Notes: generated by a model not told the origin, from the letters alone. A stretch of 64,000 bases of DNA from Microbacterium foliorum (GCF_006385575.1 NZ_CP041040.1:2914001-2978000); one strand, 5' to 3'. Counted from the stretch's first letter, positions 51,798-61,121 are shown. A program made the numbers and translations.

Positions 51798-52632
51798 GCT
51801 CGCCGAGCATCCCGAGACGGGCCCCGTGCTCGACGACATCGATGCGCGCCCCGGCAGCACGGCATCCCTGCTGCGCACCCTGGTGGGGCTGTACCTGCGC
51901 CCGCTCGGCGGCTGGATCTCGGCGGCCGACCTGGTCGCACTCGCCGGCGATCTCGGGATCCCCACGGCGCAGGCGCGCACCGGCGTCACCCGCCTCAAGC
52001 AGAAGGGGCTGCTGCTCGCCGAGCGCCGGCACGCGATCGGCTATCTGCTGAATCCGGATGCCGCCACGATGCTCGAGCGGGGCGACCGACGCATCTTCGA
52101 GATGCGCGAGATGACGGATGCCGACACGTGGTGCCTCATCTCGTTCTCGATGCCCGAGAGCGCCCGCGCGACGAGACACCAGCTCCGCCGCCGCCTGCAG
52201 TGGATCGGGGCGGGCGTCGTATCCCCCGCCCTGTGGATCTGCCCCGGGCATCTGCAGGGCGAGGTGCTCGACATCGTCGACGACCTCGACGCCAGAGACT
52301 GGGTGACGCTGTTCCAGGCCGGCGCACCGACGACCGCGCGCACGCTGCCCGAGGCAGCCGCGGACTGGTGGGACCTCGACGCGCTGCGCGCCGAGCACCT
52401 CGAGTTCCAGTCGTCGCTCGAGACGCTTCCGGACGCGCCGTTCGCCGCCTACGTGCGGCTGATCGACCGCTGGCGCGTGCTGCCCTACATCGATCCGGGC
52501 CTGCCGCCCTCGATGCTCCCGGCCGACTGGCCGGGCAGGCGCAGCGTCGACGAGTTCCAGAGGCTGTCGACGGAGCTGTCGGATGCCGCGTGGCAGCGCG
52601 TGCGGGAGATCACCTCGGCGGCGCGGTCGTAG
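51787..52632 (+). CDS. PaaX-family transcriptional regulator
   Basis: The 281-residue protein has an N-terminal PaaX winged helix (about 25-95; TLVGLYLRPLGGWISAADLVALAGDLGIPTAQARTGVTRLKQKGLLLAERR), a central Cas2-like domain (RIFEMREMTDADTWCLISFSMPESARATRHQLRRRLQWIGAGVVSPALWICPG) and a C-terminal PaaX_C domain. It is translated from within the end of kynU. PaaX proteins sense aryl-CoA esters; here it likely regulates the kyn operon, with anthraniloyl-CoA or another aromatic as possible ligand (inference). Confidence 0.88.
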   Translation: MTAELAEHPETGPVLDDIDARPGSTASLLRTLVGLYLRPLGGWISAADLVALAGDLGIPTAQARTGVTRLKQKGLLLAERRHAIGYLLNPDAATMLERGDRRIFEMREMTDADTWCLISFSMPESARATRHQLRRRLQWIGAGVVSPALWICPGHLQGEVLDIVDDLDARDWVTLFQAGAPTTARTLPEAAADWWDLDALRAEHLEFQSSLETLPDAPFAAYVRLIDRWRVLPYIDPGLPPSMLPADWPGRRSVDEFQRLSTELSDAAWQRVREITSAARS

Positions 52633-53608
52633 CCCGCACCACCAGCCGCGTCGGCAGGATCACGTGCATCTCGTCGACCTCCTGCCCCGAGAGCAGCGTG
52701 AACACCATGTCGGCCGCGACGGCGCCGAGTCTACGCATCGGCTGCTGGATCGTCGTGAGCGGCAGCGCCCGCCTGGTGGCCTCGGGCACGTCATCGAACC
52801 CGATCACAGACAGATCGTCCGGCACCCGCAGACCCAGCTCGTGGGCGACGTCGATCACCGCGATCGCCGACAGGTCGTTCGCCGCGAAGATCGCCGTCGG
52901 TCGGGACTCGCCGCTCAGCATGATGCGGGCGGATTCCCTGGTCACATCGAGCTCGTAGCGGCCGATGCCGACGAGTGACGGATCGAGAGGGATCCCTGCG
53001 TCCGAGAGTGCCCTGCGGTAGCCGGCATCGCGGAGCCCGGCGGATCTGAGGTCGGGGCGACCTGCGAGGAAGCCGATGCGGCGGTGGCCGAGCTCGATCA
53101 GGTGTCTGGTCGCAGTGAGCGCGCCACCGAAGCTGTCGGATTCGACCGTGGGCAGGTCAGCACGACCCGTATGGGGATCGATCGCGACCACCGGGATCTC
53201 GGTGCCGGCGCTGACGACCGTCGGGGTGACCATGATCGCGGCATCGATCAGCGTGCCCGAGAGTCTGCTCAGCGATCGCCGCTCCCAGCCGTCGCCTGCG
53301 CCGAGGTGCGAACCGCTGTAGGCGAGCAGGTCGAACGCCGTGTCGTGCACGGCCGAGCCGACGCCTTTGAGGATCTCCGCACTGAAGGGTTCGAAGTCCG
53401 CCAGGAGCACACCGATCACACCCGTTCGCCGAGCCCTCATGCTGCTCGCGACGAGGCTCGACTCGTACCCGAGCTGCTTCACGGCGTCGAGGACCCGCTG
53501 CACGGTGGCATCCGCTATCCCATATCGGCCGTTCACGGCTTTCGAGACGGTCGACACCGACACTCCAGCCGCTTTCGCGACGTCGTGGATCGTCGTGCGT
53601 GCCCCCAT
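52610..53608 (-). CDS. LacI-family repressor of the adjacent sugar-uptake operon
   Basis: The 332-residue protein has a LacI HTH (TTIHDVAKAAGVSVSTVSKAVNGRYGIADATVQRVLDAVKQLGY) and a periplasmic-binding-protein-like effector domain (RTGVIGVLLADFEPFSAEIL... to VIGFDDVPEATRRALPLTTI). ATG at 53608 fits the family; TACGCT lies eight bases before it. Its last 23 bases overlap the end of the PaaX-type gene. It is divergent from the ABC importer and GH3 operon. Confidence 0.92.
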   Translation of the reverse strand: MGARTTIHDVAKAAGVSVSTVSKAVNGRYGIADATVQRVLDAVKQLGYESSLVASSMRARRTGVIGVLLADFEPFSAEILKGVGSAVHDTAFDLLAYSGSHLGAGDGWERRSLSRLSGTLIDAAIMVTPTVVSAGTEIPVVAIDPHTGRADLPTVESDSFGGALTATRHLIELGHRRIGFLAGRPDLRSAGLRDAGYRRALSDAGIPLDPSLVGIGRYELDVTRESARIMLSGESRPTAIFAANDLSAIAVIDVAHELGLRVPDDLSVIGFDDVPEATRRALPLTTIQQPMRRLGAVAADMVFTLLSGQEVDEMHVILPTRLVVRATTAPPR

Positions 53609-53648
53609 GAGACGCCAGCGTAGCCGGGTTTCCAGATCGATGGAAACT

Positions 53649-53660
53649 GTTTTCGAAAAC
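53649..53660. promoter_or_regulatory. LacI-type operator GTTTTCGAAAAC
   Basis: A perfect 12-bp palindrome with central CG, the classic LacI/CcpA-like operator form, lies between the repressor gene and the sugar-binding protein gene. It is flanked by AAAC/GTTT extensions. Confidence 0.75.
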
Positions 53661-53771
53661 GTTTGACGATCGACTGGTCCGGCTGGAGACTCATGCCACT
53701 GCGGTCTCACCTGAGCGTCCGCAGGCGCCCCGCAGCGAAGCGGCGCGCAACTCGATGAGGAGAACGATCAC

Positions 53772-55064
53772 ATGAACAGCAGAAGGCTCCCCCTCGCCTC
53801 CGCGGTCGCAGCATTGGCCGTCGGAGCGCTCGCGCTCTCGGGCTGCACCGCAGACTCGTCCGGCACCGACGGCGGCGACACCAGCATGACCCTCTGGCAC
53901 AACTCGACGACAGGCCCCGGAGTGGAGTTCTGGGAGCAGACGGTCGCCGACTTCGAGAGCGACAATCCGGGCGTCACGATCGACATCCAATCGGTCCAGA
54001 ACGAGGATCTCGACGGCAAGCTGCAGACCGCCCTCAACTCGGGAGACGCCCCCGACATCTTCCTGCAGCGCGGCGGCGGCAAGATGGCCGCGATGGTCAA
54101 GGCCGGCCAGCTGAAGGACCTCACCGACGCGATCGCAGGCCCCGCGGCCGAAGAGATCCCCGATGCGTCGTACTCGGCGAACAGCCTCGACGGCAAGATC
54201 TACGCCATGCCCGTCGCCGTGCTGCCCGGTGGCCTGTTCTACAGCCAAGACCTCTTCGACCAGGCGGGGATCACCGAGAACCCGACGACCCTCGACGAGC
54301 TCGAGGCGGCCACGGTCGCCCTCAAGGGCGCCGGGATCGACCCCATCGCCCTCGGCGCCAAGGACGCCTGGCCCGCAGCGCACTGGTACTACTGGTTCGC
54401 CCTGCGCGAGTGCAGCTCCGACACACTCGCCAAGGCCGCCGACGAGATGGACTTCACCGACGAGTGCTGGGTGCGTGCGGGTGAGGACCTGCAGTCGTTC
54501 GCCGAGACCGAGCCCTTCAACTCGGGCTTCCTGACGACTCCTGCCCAGCAGGGCGCCGGCAGCTCTGCCGGGCTGATCGCCAACCACCAGGCCGCCATGG
54601 AGCTCATGGGCGCGTGGAACCCCGGCGTCATCGGCTCGCTCACTCCTGACCAGCAGCCGCTGGCCGACCTCGGCTGGTTCCCCTTCCCCGAGATCGACGG
54701 CGGAGACGGCGAACCCGGTTCGATGATGGGTGGCGTCGACGGCTACTCGTGCTCGGTCGACGCACCCGACGCATGCGTCGACTTCCTGAACTACATCGGC
54801 ACCTCGGACGTGCAGACCGCCTACTACAAGGCCTTCAACGCCCCGCCGGTCAACACCGTCGCGCAGGAGGCCGTCACCGAGCCCTACCTGCAGACCATCC
54901 TCGAGGCGTACAACGCGGCTCCGTACGCGACGCAGTGGCTCGACACCGTCTACGGCCAGAACGTGGGCAACGCACTGAACGTCGCAGTGGTCGATCTGCT
55001 CGCGGGCAACAGCGACGCGGAGGACCTGGTCAAGGCTGTGCAGGATGCCGCAGCGAAAGCGTGA
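53772..55064 (+). CDS. sugar ABC transporter substrate-binding lipoprotein
   Basis: The 430-residue precursor has a lipoprotein signal (LPLASAVAALAVGALALSGC, lipobox LSGC near residue 25) and a family 1 solute-binding fold (MTLWHNSTTGPGVEFWEQTVADFESDNPGVTIDIQ, ...GDAPDIFLQRGGGKMAAM, ...YAMPVAVLPGGLFYSQDLFDQAGI). GAGGAGAACG precedes the ATG. With the GH3 enzyme downstream, a beta-linked oligosaccharide is the likely ligand. Confidence 0.93.
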   Translation: MNSRRLPLASAVAALAVGALALSGCTADSSGTDGGDTSMTLWHNSTTGPGVEFWEQTVADFESDNPGVTIDIQSVQNEDLDGKLQTALNSGDAPDIFLQRGGGKMAAMVKAGQLKDLTDAIAGPAAEEIPDASYSANSLDGKIYAMPVAVLPGGLFYSQDLFDQAGITENPTTLDELEAATVALKGAGIDPIALGAKDAWPAAHWYYWFALRECSSDTLAKAADEMDFTDECWVRAGEDLQSFAETEPFNSGFLTTPAQQGAGSSAGLIANHQAAMELMGAWNPGVIGSLTPDQQPLADLGWFPFPEIDGGDGEPGSMMGGVDGYSCSVDAPDACVDFLNYIGTSDVQTAYYKAFNAPPVNTVAQEAVTEPYLQTILEAYNAAPYATQWLDTVYGQNVGNALNVAVVDLLAGNSDAEDLVKAVQDAAAKA

Positions 55065-56070
55065 CACGCGTGCCCGGCTGGAAGTGATGCTTCTGGCCGG
55101 GCCCGCCCTGCTCGTCTTCCTCGCCTTCGTCATCTTCCCGGTGCTGATGGCGGCGTACTACGGCTTCTTCAGCTGGCAGGGCTACGGCCCGCCCACCGAG
55201 TTCGTCGGGCTGAAGAACTACCTCACGATCCTCCAGGATCCGCTGTTCCACGACGCGCTCGCGCACAACGGCTTCATCCTGGTGTTCTCCCTCGTGCTCC
55301 AGGGTCCGGTCGCCATCGTGCTGGCGCTGCTGCTGAACCGCAAGATGCGAGGTCAGTCGCTGATCCGCGTGCTGATCTTCGTGCCCTACGTGATCTCCGA
55401 GGTCGTCGTGGGCACGGGGTGGAGCCTGATGCTGCAGACCAACGGCGCGCTCAACGCGATGCTGACGAACATGGGTCTGGGGTTCCTGGCGACCGATTGG
55501 CTGTCTGACCCCGGGATCGCGATCTGGACGCTGATGGCGATCATCACGTGGAAGTACGTGGGCTTCGCGGTCATCCTGTTCCTCGCCGGCCTGCAGGGCA
55601 TTCCGGAGGAGCTGAACGAGGCCGCGGCCATCGACGGCGCCTCCTACTGGCAGATCCAGTGGCGGATCACGCTGCCGCTGCTCGCGCCGACCCTGCGCAT
55701 CTGGGCGTTCCTGTCGATCATCGGCTCGCTGCAGCTGTTCGACCTCGTCTACATCATCTGGGGGCAGTACATCGCATCCACCGCGGGCACCTCGACCATG
55801 GCGACGTACATGGTCTCGGAGGGGCGCAACGCCGGCAACTACGGCTACGGCAACGCGGTCGCGGTCGTGCTCTTCCTCATCTCGCTCGTGGTCGCTCTCA
55901 TCTATCAGCGCGCCGTGCTGCGCAAGGACACGGACGGCGCCCTCACCGGCGCCTCGGGCAGGAAGAAGGACTCCCGCTCGCGCGCCCGGCAGGATGCCGC
56001 CCTGCAGCATGCCGGCGCAGAGGCCGACGCGGCTGCAGACGCCACCACACAGAAGGAGTCCGTCCGATGA
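55045..56070 (+). CDS. sugar ABC transporter permease (MalF/UgpA-like)
   Basis: The 341-residue protein has six membrane helices and the EAA loop (EELNEAAAIDGASYWQIQWRITLPLL). Its start overlaps the binding-protein gene by 20 bases. The C-terminus has a 40-residue charged, Ala/Asp-rich cytosolic tail that is longer than usual. Its stop overlaps the second permease start by four bases (ATGA). Confidence 0.93.
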   Translation: MPQRKRDTRARLEVMLLAGPALLVFLAFVIFPVLMAAYYGFFSWQGYGPPTEFVGLKNYLTILQDPLFHDALAHNGFILVFSLVLQGPVAIVLALLLNRKMRGQSLIRVLIFVPYVISEVVVGTGWSLMLQTNGALNAMLTNMGLGFLATDWLSDPGIAIWTLMAIITWKYVGFAVILFLAGLQGIPEELNEAAAIDGASYWQIQWRITLPLLAPTLRIWAFLSIIGSLQLFDLVYIIWGQYIASTAGTSTMATYMVSEGRNAGNYGYGNAVAVVLFLISLVVALIYQRAVLRKDTDGALTGASGRKKDSRSRARQDAALQHAGAEADAAADATTQKESVR

Positions 56071-56948
56071 CCGCCACCTCGGTGCTCGTCACCCAGCGCA
56101 AGGCCCGCACGGGTCGCACCGCGAAGCCCCGGCTGCCGTGGGCCAACCCCGCCGTGTACTTCGTCGCGCTGATCGCGGTCGGTCTGATGCTGGCGCCCAT
56201 CGCCTACATCATCACCGGCGGGTTCCGCACGAACGCGCAGATCACGACCGATCCGTCCGGGTTCCCGCAGCCGTGGGTGGTGTCGAACTACCTCGACGTA
56301 CTCACCGGCAGCGTGTTCTGGCGACTGGTGGGCAACTCGACCATCGTCGCTCTCGCGACCACCGTCGGCACGGTCGCCCTGGGACTGATGGCGGCCTACG
56401 TCCTCGCGAGGTACCGGTTCGCCGGCCGAGGAGTGCTCTACGCCTTCTTCGCCGCAGGGCTGATGTTCCCTCTGACCGTCGCGATCACCCCGCTGTACAT
56501 CGTGGTGCGCAGTCTCGGACTGATGAACTCGCTCGGCGGAGTGATCCTGCCCCAGATCGCGTTCGCGCTGCCGACGACCATCATCATCCTCGTGCCGTTC
56601 CTGCGCGCCATCCCCGATGAGATCCAGGAGGCCGCGTTCATCGACGGATGCAGCCGCATCGGGTTCTTCTGGCGGATGGTGCTGCCGCTCTCGCTCCCGG
56701 GAGTCATCACCACCGGCATCCTGGCGTTCATCGGCAGCTGGAACGGCTACCTGCTGCCGCTGTTCATCCTCAACGATCAAGCCGCGTACACGCTGCCGCT
56801 CGGCGTGCAGTCGTTCGCATCCCAATACTCCGTGGACACCGCGAAAGTGCTCGCATTCACATCGCTGTCGATGATCCCGGCGCTGATCTTCTTCAGCCTG
56901 TTCGAGCGGCGCATCGTGGGAGGGCTGACCGGTGCAGTCAAGGGCTGA
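56067..56948 (+). CDS. sugar ABC transporter permease (MalG/UgpE-like)
   Basis: The 293-residue permease has six membrane helices and the EAA motif DEIQEAAFIDGCSRIGFFWRMVLPLSLPG. GAAGGAG precedes the ATG, which overlaps the first permease stop. No ATPase gene is present in the operon, so a shared MsiK-type ATPase encoded elsewhere probably energises the importer. Confidence 0.93.
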   Translation: MTATSVLVTQRKARTGRTAKPRLPWANPAVYFVALIAVGLMLAPIAYIITGGFRTNAQITTDPSGFPQPWVVSNYLDVLTGSVFWRLVGNSTIVALATTVGTVALGLMAAYVLARYRFAGRGVLYAFFAAGLMFPLTVAITPLYIVVRSLGLMNSLGGVILPQIAFALPTTIIILVPFLRAIPDEIQEAAFIDGCSRIGFFWRMVLPLSLPGVITTGILAFIGSWNGYLLPLFILNDQAAYTLPLGVQSFASQYSVDTAKVLAFTSLSMIPALIFFSLFERRIVGGLTGAVKG

Positions 56949-56997
56949 TGCGGTCGCCGTCGCGACACCCCACGTCGACGAGAACGAGAAAGAGAAC

Positions 56998-59301
56998 ATG
57001 ATGTTGCAGCCCGCAGGCTCCGCGCCGCACTCCCCCCGCGTCGAGGCGCTCCTCGCCCGCATGACCCTGGAAGAGAAGCAGGCGCAGCTCGTCGGCTTCT
57101 GGGTCGACCAGGGCGTCGAGGTGGTCGCCCCGATGTCGGGCGAGAAGAAGAGCTCGACGCGCTACGAGGATGCCTCCGCGCATGGCATCGGTCACCTCAC
57201 CCGCGTGTACGGCACCCGACCCGTCGACCCCGTCGAGCGGGCGGCCTGGCTGTGGACCGAGCAGCGCCGACTTCAGCAGCAGACGCGGCTGGGCATTCCG
57301 GCGCTCGTGCACGAGGAGTGCCTGACGGGTCTCGCCGCGTGGAAGGCGGCGACCTTCCCGACGCCGCTGGCGTGGGGGGCGGCCTTCGACCCCGAGCTCG
57401 TGGAGGAGGTCGGTCGGGCCATCGGCTCGTCGATGCGGTCCCTCGGCATCCATCAGGGCCTGGCTCCGGTGCTCGACGTCATCCGCGACCCCCGCTGGGG
57501 TCGGGTCGACGAGTGCATCGCCGAAGACCCCCTGGTCGTCGGCCGGGTGGGCACCGCATATGTCCGCGGCCTGCAGTCCGAGGGCGTGCACGCGACCCTG
57601 AAGCACTTCATCGGATACTCCGCCTCGAAGGCCGGACGCAACCACGCGCCCGTGAGTGCAGGCCTGCGTGAGATCGAGGACGTGCTGCTTCCGCCGTTCG
57701 AGATGGCGATCCACGAGGGCGGTGCACGCAGCGTCATGAACTCCTACGTCGACATCGACGGTGTGCCCGTCACCGCCGACGCGCGCTATCTCACCGGCAT
57801 CCTGCGCGATCGCTGGGGATTCGACGGCGTTGTCGTGTCGGACTACTTCGCGGTCGACTTCCTGCACAGCATGCATCGGGCCGCCGCCGACTCGGCCGAC
57901 GCCGCTCGGCTCGCGCTCACCGCGGGAATCGACGTCGAGCTGCCCTCGCCCGATGCCTTCGCCACCCTCGCCGAGCAGGTGCGCGACGGTCGGCTCCCCG
58001 CCGAGATCCTCGACAGGGCGGTGGGGCGGGTGCTCGCGCAGAAGGAGGAGCTCGGATTGCTGGATGCCGACTTCACCACCCCTCCGACGGCCGTCGACCT
58101 GGACCCGGCCGAGCACCGAGCGCTCGCTCGGCGCCTCGCCGAGGAGTCGATCGTGCTGCTGAGCAACGACGGCGCACTCCCCCTCGCACCGACGACGACC
58201 TCGCGGATCGCAGTGGTCGGTCCCAACGCCGACAGCGCCGAGGCGCTGATGGGCTGCTACTCGTTCGTCAACCACGTGCTCGCCCATCACCCCGACACCC
58301 CCGCGGGCATCGATCTGCCGACGGTCACCGCATCGCTGCGCCACGAGTTCCCTGCAGCCGAGATCACCTCGACGATCGGGTGCGAGGTCGACGGCTCCGA
58401 CCGCTCCGGCATCCCCGCCGCGGTCGAAGCCGCCGCTGCGGCCGACGTCGCGATCGTCGTCGTGGGCGACCGCGCCGGCCTCTTCGGACGAGGCACGGTC
58501 GGCGAAGGCAACGACGTCGACGACCTCGAACTCCCCGGCATCCAGCGAGAGCTGGTCGAGGCTGTCGTCGCGACGGGCACTCCGGTGATCCTGATCGCGA
58601 TGACCGGGCGTCCCTACGTGCTCGACTGGGCGCTGCCGGCTCGCGCGGGTGCCGCAGGGACCATGACCGGGCTCGGAGCGGTCGACGCGTCGGCCTCCGC
58701 GAACGCGGTGTCTGCGGGGATCCCCGCAGCGGTGCTGCAGACGTTCTTCCCCGGCGAGGAGGGCGGTCCCGCTCTCGCACGGCTGCTGAGCGGCCGCGTC
58801 GCACCGTCCGGGCGGCTGCCGGTGTCGCTGCCGCGGTCGGCCGGGGCACAGCCGTACTCGTATCTGCACCCCGTGCTCGGCGGACGCACGGATGTCACGA
58901 GTGCCGATTCGACTCCGGTGCGGCCCTTCGGCTTCGGCCTGAGCTACACGACCTTCGCGCACGACGCACTCACGGTTCCCGAGTCGGTCGCCGCGGGCGA
59001 GACTTTCCGGGTGACGGTGCGGGTGCGCAACACGGGTGCGGTCGCGGCGACGGATGTCGTGCAGCTGTATGCGCACGACGAGGTCGGGAGCGTGACCCGC
59101 CCGCTCGCCCAGCTGCTGGACTTCCGGCGGGTCGCGCTCGCGCCCGGTGCCGACGCGCTCGTCGAGTTCGACGTGCCGATCGACCGGCTCGCCTTGACGG
59201 GGCTCGACGGCGTCAAGCGGGTCGAGCCCGGCGCCATCCGCCTCTGGGTCGGTGCCGCCTGCGACGACGAGGAAACGGTGGCGCGCCTCGAGATCGTGTG
59301 A
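56998..59301 (+). CDS. glycoside hydrolase family 3 (beta-glucosidase/beta-xylosidase)
   Basis: The 767-residue protein has the GH3 N-terminal barrel (KHFIGYSASKAGRNHAPV; nucleophile Asp in GFDGVVVSDYFAVDFL), the C-terminal sandwich (EESIVLLSNDGALPLAPTTTSRIAVVGPNADS..., VVVGDRAGLFGRGTVGEGNDVDDLELPGIQ) and a fibronectin-III-like domain (FGFGLSYTTFAHDAL...). No signal peptide is present, so it acts on imported oligosaccharides in the cytosol. An upstream in-frame start at 56932 would overlap the permease; ATG at 56998 after AGAAAGAG is likelier. Confidence 0.92.
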   Translation: MMLQPAGSAPHSPRVEALLARMTLEEKQAQLVGFWVDQGVEVVAPMSGEKKSSTRYEDASAHGIGHLTRVYGTRPVDPVERAAWLWTEQRRLQQQTRLGIPALVHEECLTGLAAWKAATFPTPLAWGAAFDPELVEEVGRAIGSSMRSLGIHQGLAPVLDVIRDPRWGRVDECIAEDPLVVGRVGTAYVRGLQSEGVHATLKHFIGYSASKAGRNHAPVSAGLREIEDVLLPPFEMAIHEGGARSVMNSYVDIDGVPVTADARYLTGILRDRWGFDGVVVSDYFAVDFLHSMHRAAADSADAARLALTAGIDVELPSPDAFATLAEQVRDGRLPAEILDRAVGRVLAQKEELGLLDADFTTPPTAVDLDPAEHRALARRLAEESIVLLSNDGALPLAPTTTSRIAVVGPNADSAEALMGCYSFVNHVLAHHPDTPAGIDLPTVTASLRHEFPAAEITSTIGCEVDGSDRSGIPAAVEAAAAADVAIVVVGDRAGLFGRGTVGEGNDVDDLELPGIQRELVEAVVATGTPVILIAMTGRPYVLDWALPARAGAAGTMTGLGAVDASASANAVSAGIPAAVLQTFFPGEEGGPALARLLSGRVAPSGRLPVSLPRSAGAQPYSYLHPVLGGRTDVTSADSTPVRPFGFGLSYTTFAHDALTVPESVAAGETFRVTVRVRNTGAVAATDVVQLYAHDEVGSVTRPLAQLLDFRRVALAPGADALVEFDVPIDRLALTGLDGVKRVEPGAIRLWVGAACDDEETVARLEIV

Positions 59302-59304
59302 GGG

Positions 59305-59790
59305 TCAGCTCCGCACGGCCGCGATGAACGCGCTCACGTGCTCCTGCAGCTTGAGGATGCGCAGCTCGCGCGCGAGTTCGCGGTCGTAGCCGTCGTAGGC
59401 CAGCGGCGGCAGCATCCGCACGTTCTGCGAGCATCCGAATTCCGCGCAGACGAGGTTGCCGATGCTGTCGCCCTTGCGACCGGCCGGACCGGCCTTGCGG
59501 GCGACGTAGAGCTGCACGTCGTGGCGCAGGGTGACGTCCTCGCACCACGAGCACTGGGCTCGCGAGATCACGCGCTGCTCGGCGCGCTGAAGGAACACCC
59601 CGGTGACGACGTCATCGACCCACGCGACGACGTACGAGCGGCGAGGCAGCTTGGGGTCGACCCAGCCGAGGTAGTCGAGCTTCTCGAAGTCGAGATCGGC
59701 GAAGCCGGCGGGCAGCGTGAGGTCGGAGACCTCCTTGCGGGAGGCGTTGATGAAGGAGGCGCGCAGGGTGCGCTCGTCGATGGGACGCAT
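59305..59790 (-). CDS. FBP-domain protein (FusB/FusC-type EF-G-binding, treble-clef zinc finger)
   Basis: The 161-residue protein contains RASFINASRKEVSDLTLP, LGWVDPKLPRRSYVV, the zinc-finger pair CSWCEDV (80-83) and CAEFGC (115-120), and a C-terminal helix. This matches the C-terminal elongation-factor-G-binding domain of FusB-type proteins, which free EF-G stalled by fusidic acid. In actinobacteria these are common and of uncertain role. It is convergent with GH3 (three bases apart). Confidence 0.85.
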   Translation of the reverse strand: MRPIDERTLRASFINASRKEVSDLTLPAGFADLDFEKLDYLGWVDPKLPRRSYVVAWVDDVVTGVFLQRAEQRVISRAQCSWCEDVTLRHDVQLYVARKAGPAGRKGDSIGNLVCAEFGCSQNVRMLPPLAYDGYDRELARELRILKLQEHVSAFIAAVRS

Positions 59791-60103
59791 GAGAGAGGTG
59801 CTTTCGTGTGAGCCGCGGACCGCGGCGGAGGAAGAGAGTGGGAGAAGGCATCCGAGCGGATGCGGGGTACGACGCGGCTCCGGGGCGGGATGTTCCGCCT
59901 CCGGCCGATCGTCAGCCTCTGTCCGTGGCGCTGAACGCGCCCACGGCTCCCCACTGCGCTCTATCCGGGATCCGGAGAGCACTCTTCGACAACAGCACCC
60001 GGCGAGTCTACGCCCGTTTGTTTCACACCGTGTCGGTGCGGGTTCCGTCTCTCGTGAGGCCGACCTACTCTTGCCGGAACGTCCGCTCACGAAGGAGACC
60101 ACC
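59791..60103. other. 313-base divergent intergenic region
   Basis: No gene is supported here. It contains the palindrome CCGCGG-A-CCGCGG (59813-59825) near the FBP gene start, and a TACTCT -10-like box (60066-60071) that would start the 60104 gene's mRNA about 26 bases before its GTG. Confidence 0.5.
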
Positions 60104-60451
60104 GTGTCCACGCCGCTGAACCACCTTTCGCCCCTCTCGGTGCGTGAGCGTTCTGCGTGCATGTGCCGACACGGATTCGCCTGCTCCTCGTTCGCGGCGG
60201 GTCACGCGCTGCACCTGATCCAGGCGCGCATCGCCTCGGCGACGTCCGCCGAGTGGGCCGACGCGATCGTCGAGCATGCCGACGCCGCGTCCGGAGACCT
60301 GCTCGTGCGCACGCTCGACGGAACGTCACACGCTCTGTGGAACGCCTCGGGTGCGGCGCTCGAGGCTCCTGCGGGCACGCCGATCGCGCTGCACGTGCGT
60401 TACGGCGTGCTGGCCGTCGGCCGCACGCAGTTCAACGTCGCAGTCGGCTGA
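60104..60451 (+). CDS. small orphan protein with N-terminal Cys/His motif
   Basis: The 115-residue protein starts with GTG behind GAAGGAG. It has a Cys/His cluster CMCRHGFAC near residues 19-27, followed by an Ala-rich helix and a beta-rich C-terminal half (LLVRTLDGTSHALWNASGAALEAPAGTPIALHVRYGVLAVGRTQFNVAV). I do not recognise the family. The cluster could bind metal. It lies between the FBP gene and a copper-storage gene and ends one base before a REP-like repeat. Confidence 0.6.
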   Translation: MSTPLNHLSPLSVRERSACMCRHGFACSSFAAGHALHLIQARIASATSAEWADAIVEHADAASGDLLVRTLDGTSHALWNASGAALEAPAGTPIALHVRYGVLAVGRTQFNVAVG

Positions 60452-60452
60452 G

Positions 60453-60496
60453 CGCGTTTCGTCTCGGGCGGCTTCGCCGTCCTCGCTCAACGACCG
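60453..60496 (+). repeat. second copy (half-site) of the dispersed REP-like repeat
   Basis: CGCGTTTCGTCTCG, GCTTCGC and CCTCGCTCAACGA occur in the same order as in the right arm of the element at 29852-29891, with a few substitutions. It fills the gap between the convergent 60104 gene and the copper-storage gene. Confidence 0.75.
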
Positions 60497-60515
60497 GGGA
60501 CGATGCGGGGACCGC

Positions 60516-60917
60516 TCAGGCGGTCGCCATCATCATGTCCTTGACGGCCATGCACGAGTCCATGCAGTCCTTGCAGGCCTGAGCGCACATCTTGCAGACC
60601 TCGCTGTGGTCGGCGTGCTGCATGCACTCGTCCATGCACGTCTGGCACATGGCGATGCAGGCGTCGAGCATGGCCATCATCGACGCGGGGGTCATGCCCT
60701 GCATCCGCATCATCGACCGCATCATCGTGTTGCACATGTCGGCGCAGTTCATGCACGCCGGCGAGCAGTCCATCATCTGGGTCGAGCACACCGTGCACGC
60801 CTGCTCGCAGGCCGAACACGCATCCATGCAGGCCTGCAGGACAGACATGTCCATCGTCGCCATGTCGGGCATCGACATCATGTTCGAGCGCATGGCGCCC
60901 ATCATCATCGAGTCCAT
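60516..60917 (-). CDS. cytosolic four-helix-bundle copper-storage protein (Csp3-like)
   Basis: The 133-residue protein contains 18 Cys, mostly spaced CxxxC or CxxC on predicted helices (ACMDACSACEQACTVC, CSPACMNCADMC, ACIAMCQTCMDEC, VCKMCAQACKDCMDSC), and many Met. There is no signal peptide. This is the pattern of Csp3, whose tetramer stores many Cu(I) ions inside four-helix bundles. GAAGGAAG lies before the ATG at 60917; the frame extends upstream through Arg-rich non-domain sequence and is rejected. It has no linked copper chaperone or exporter here. Confidence 0.88.
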   Translation of the reverse strand: MDSMMMGAMRSNMMSMPDMATMDMSVLQACMDACSACEQACTVCSTQMMDCSPACMNCADMCNTMMRSMMRMQGMTPASMMAMLDACIAMCQTCMDECMQHADHSEVCKMCAQACKDCMDSCMAVKDMMMATA

Positions 60918-61121
60918 GTTCCACCGCTTCCTTCGTCGGCCGCAGCCGAGGTGAGAGCGGGCAGGACCACCCGCCTGGGGCCAGGGTAGTCGTCTGCGGC
61001 GTCCGCGTCGATGGCCGGCGGGCGGTGTCACGAGTGTGCGTCGTTGTCAATCCCGTGTGCAGGATTCTCGGCCCGTGCGACGGTGGACATCCATTGATCG
61101 ACGGATGAAAGGACATGCACC

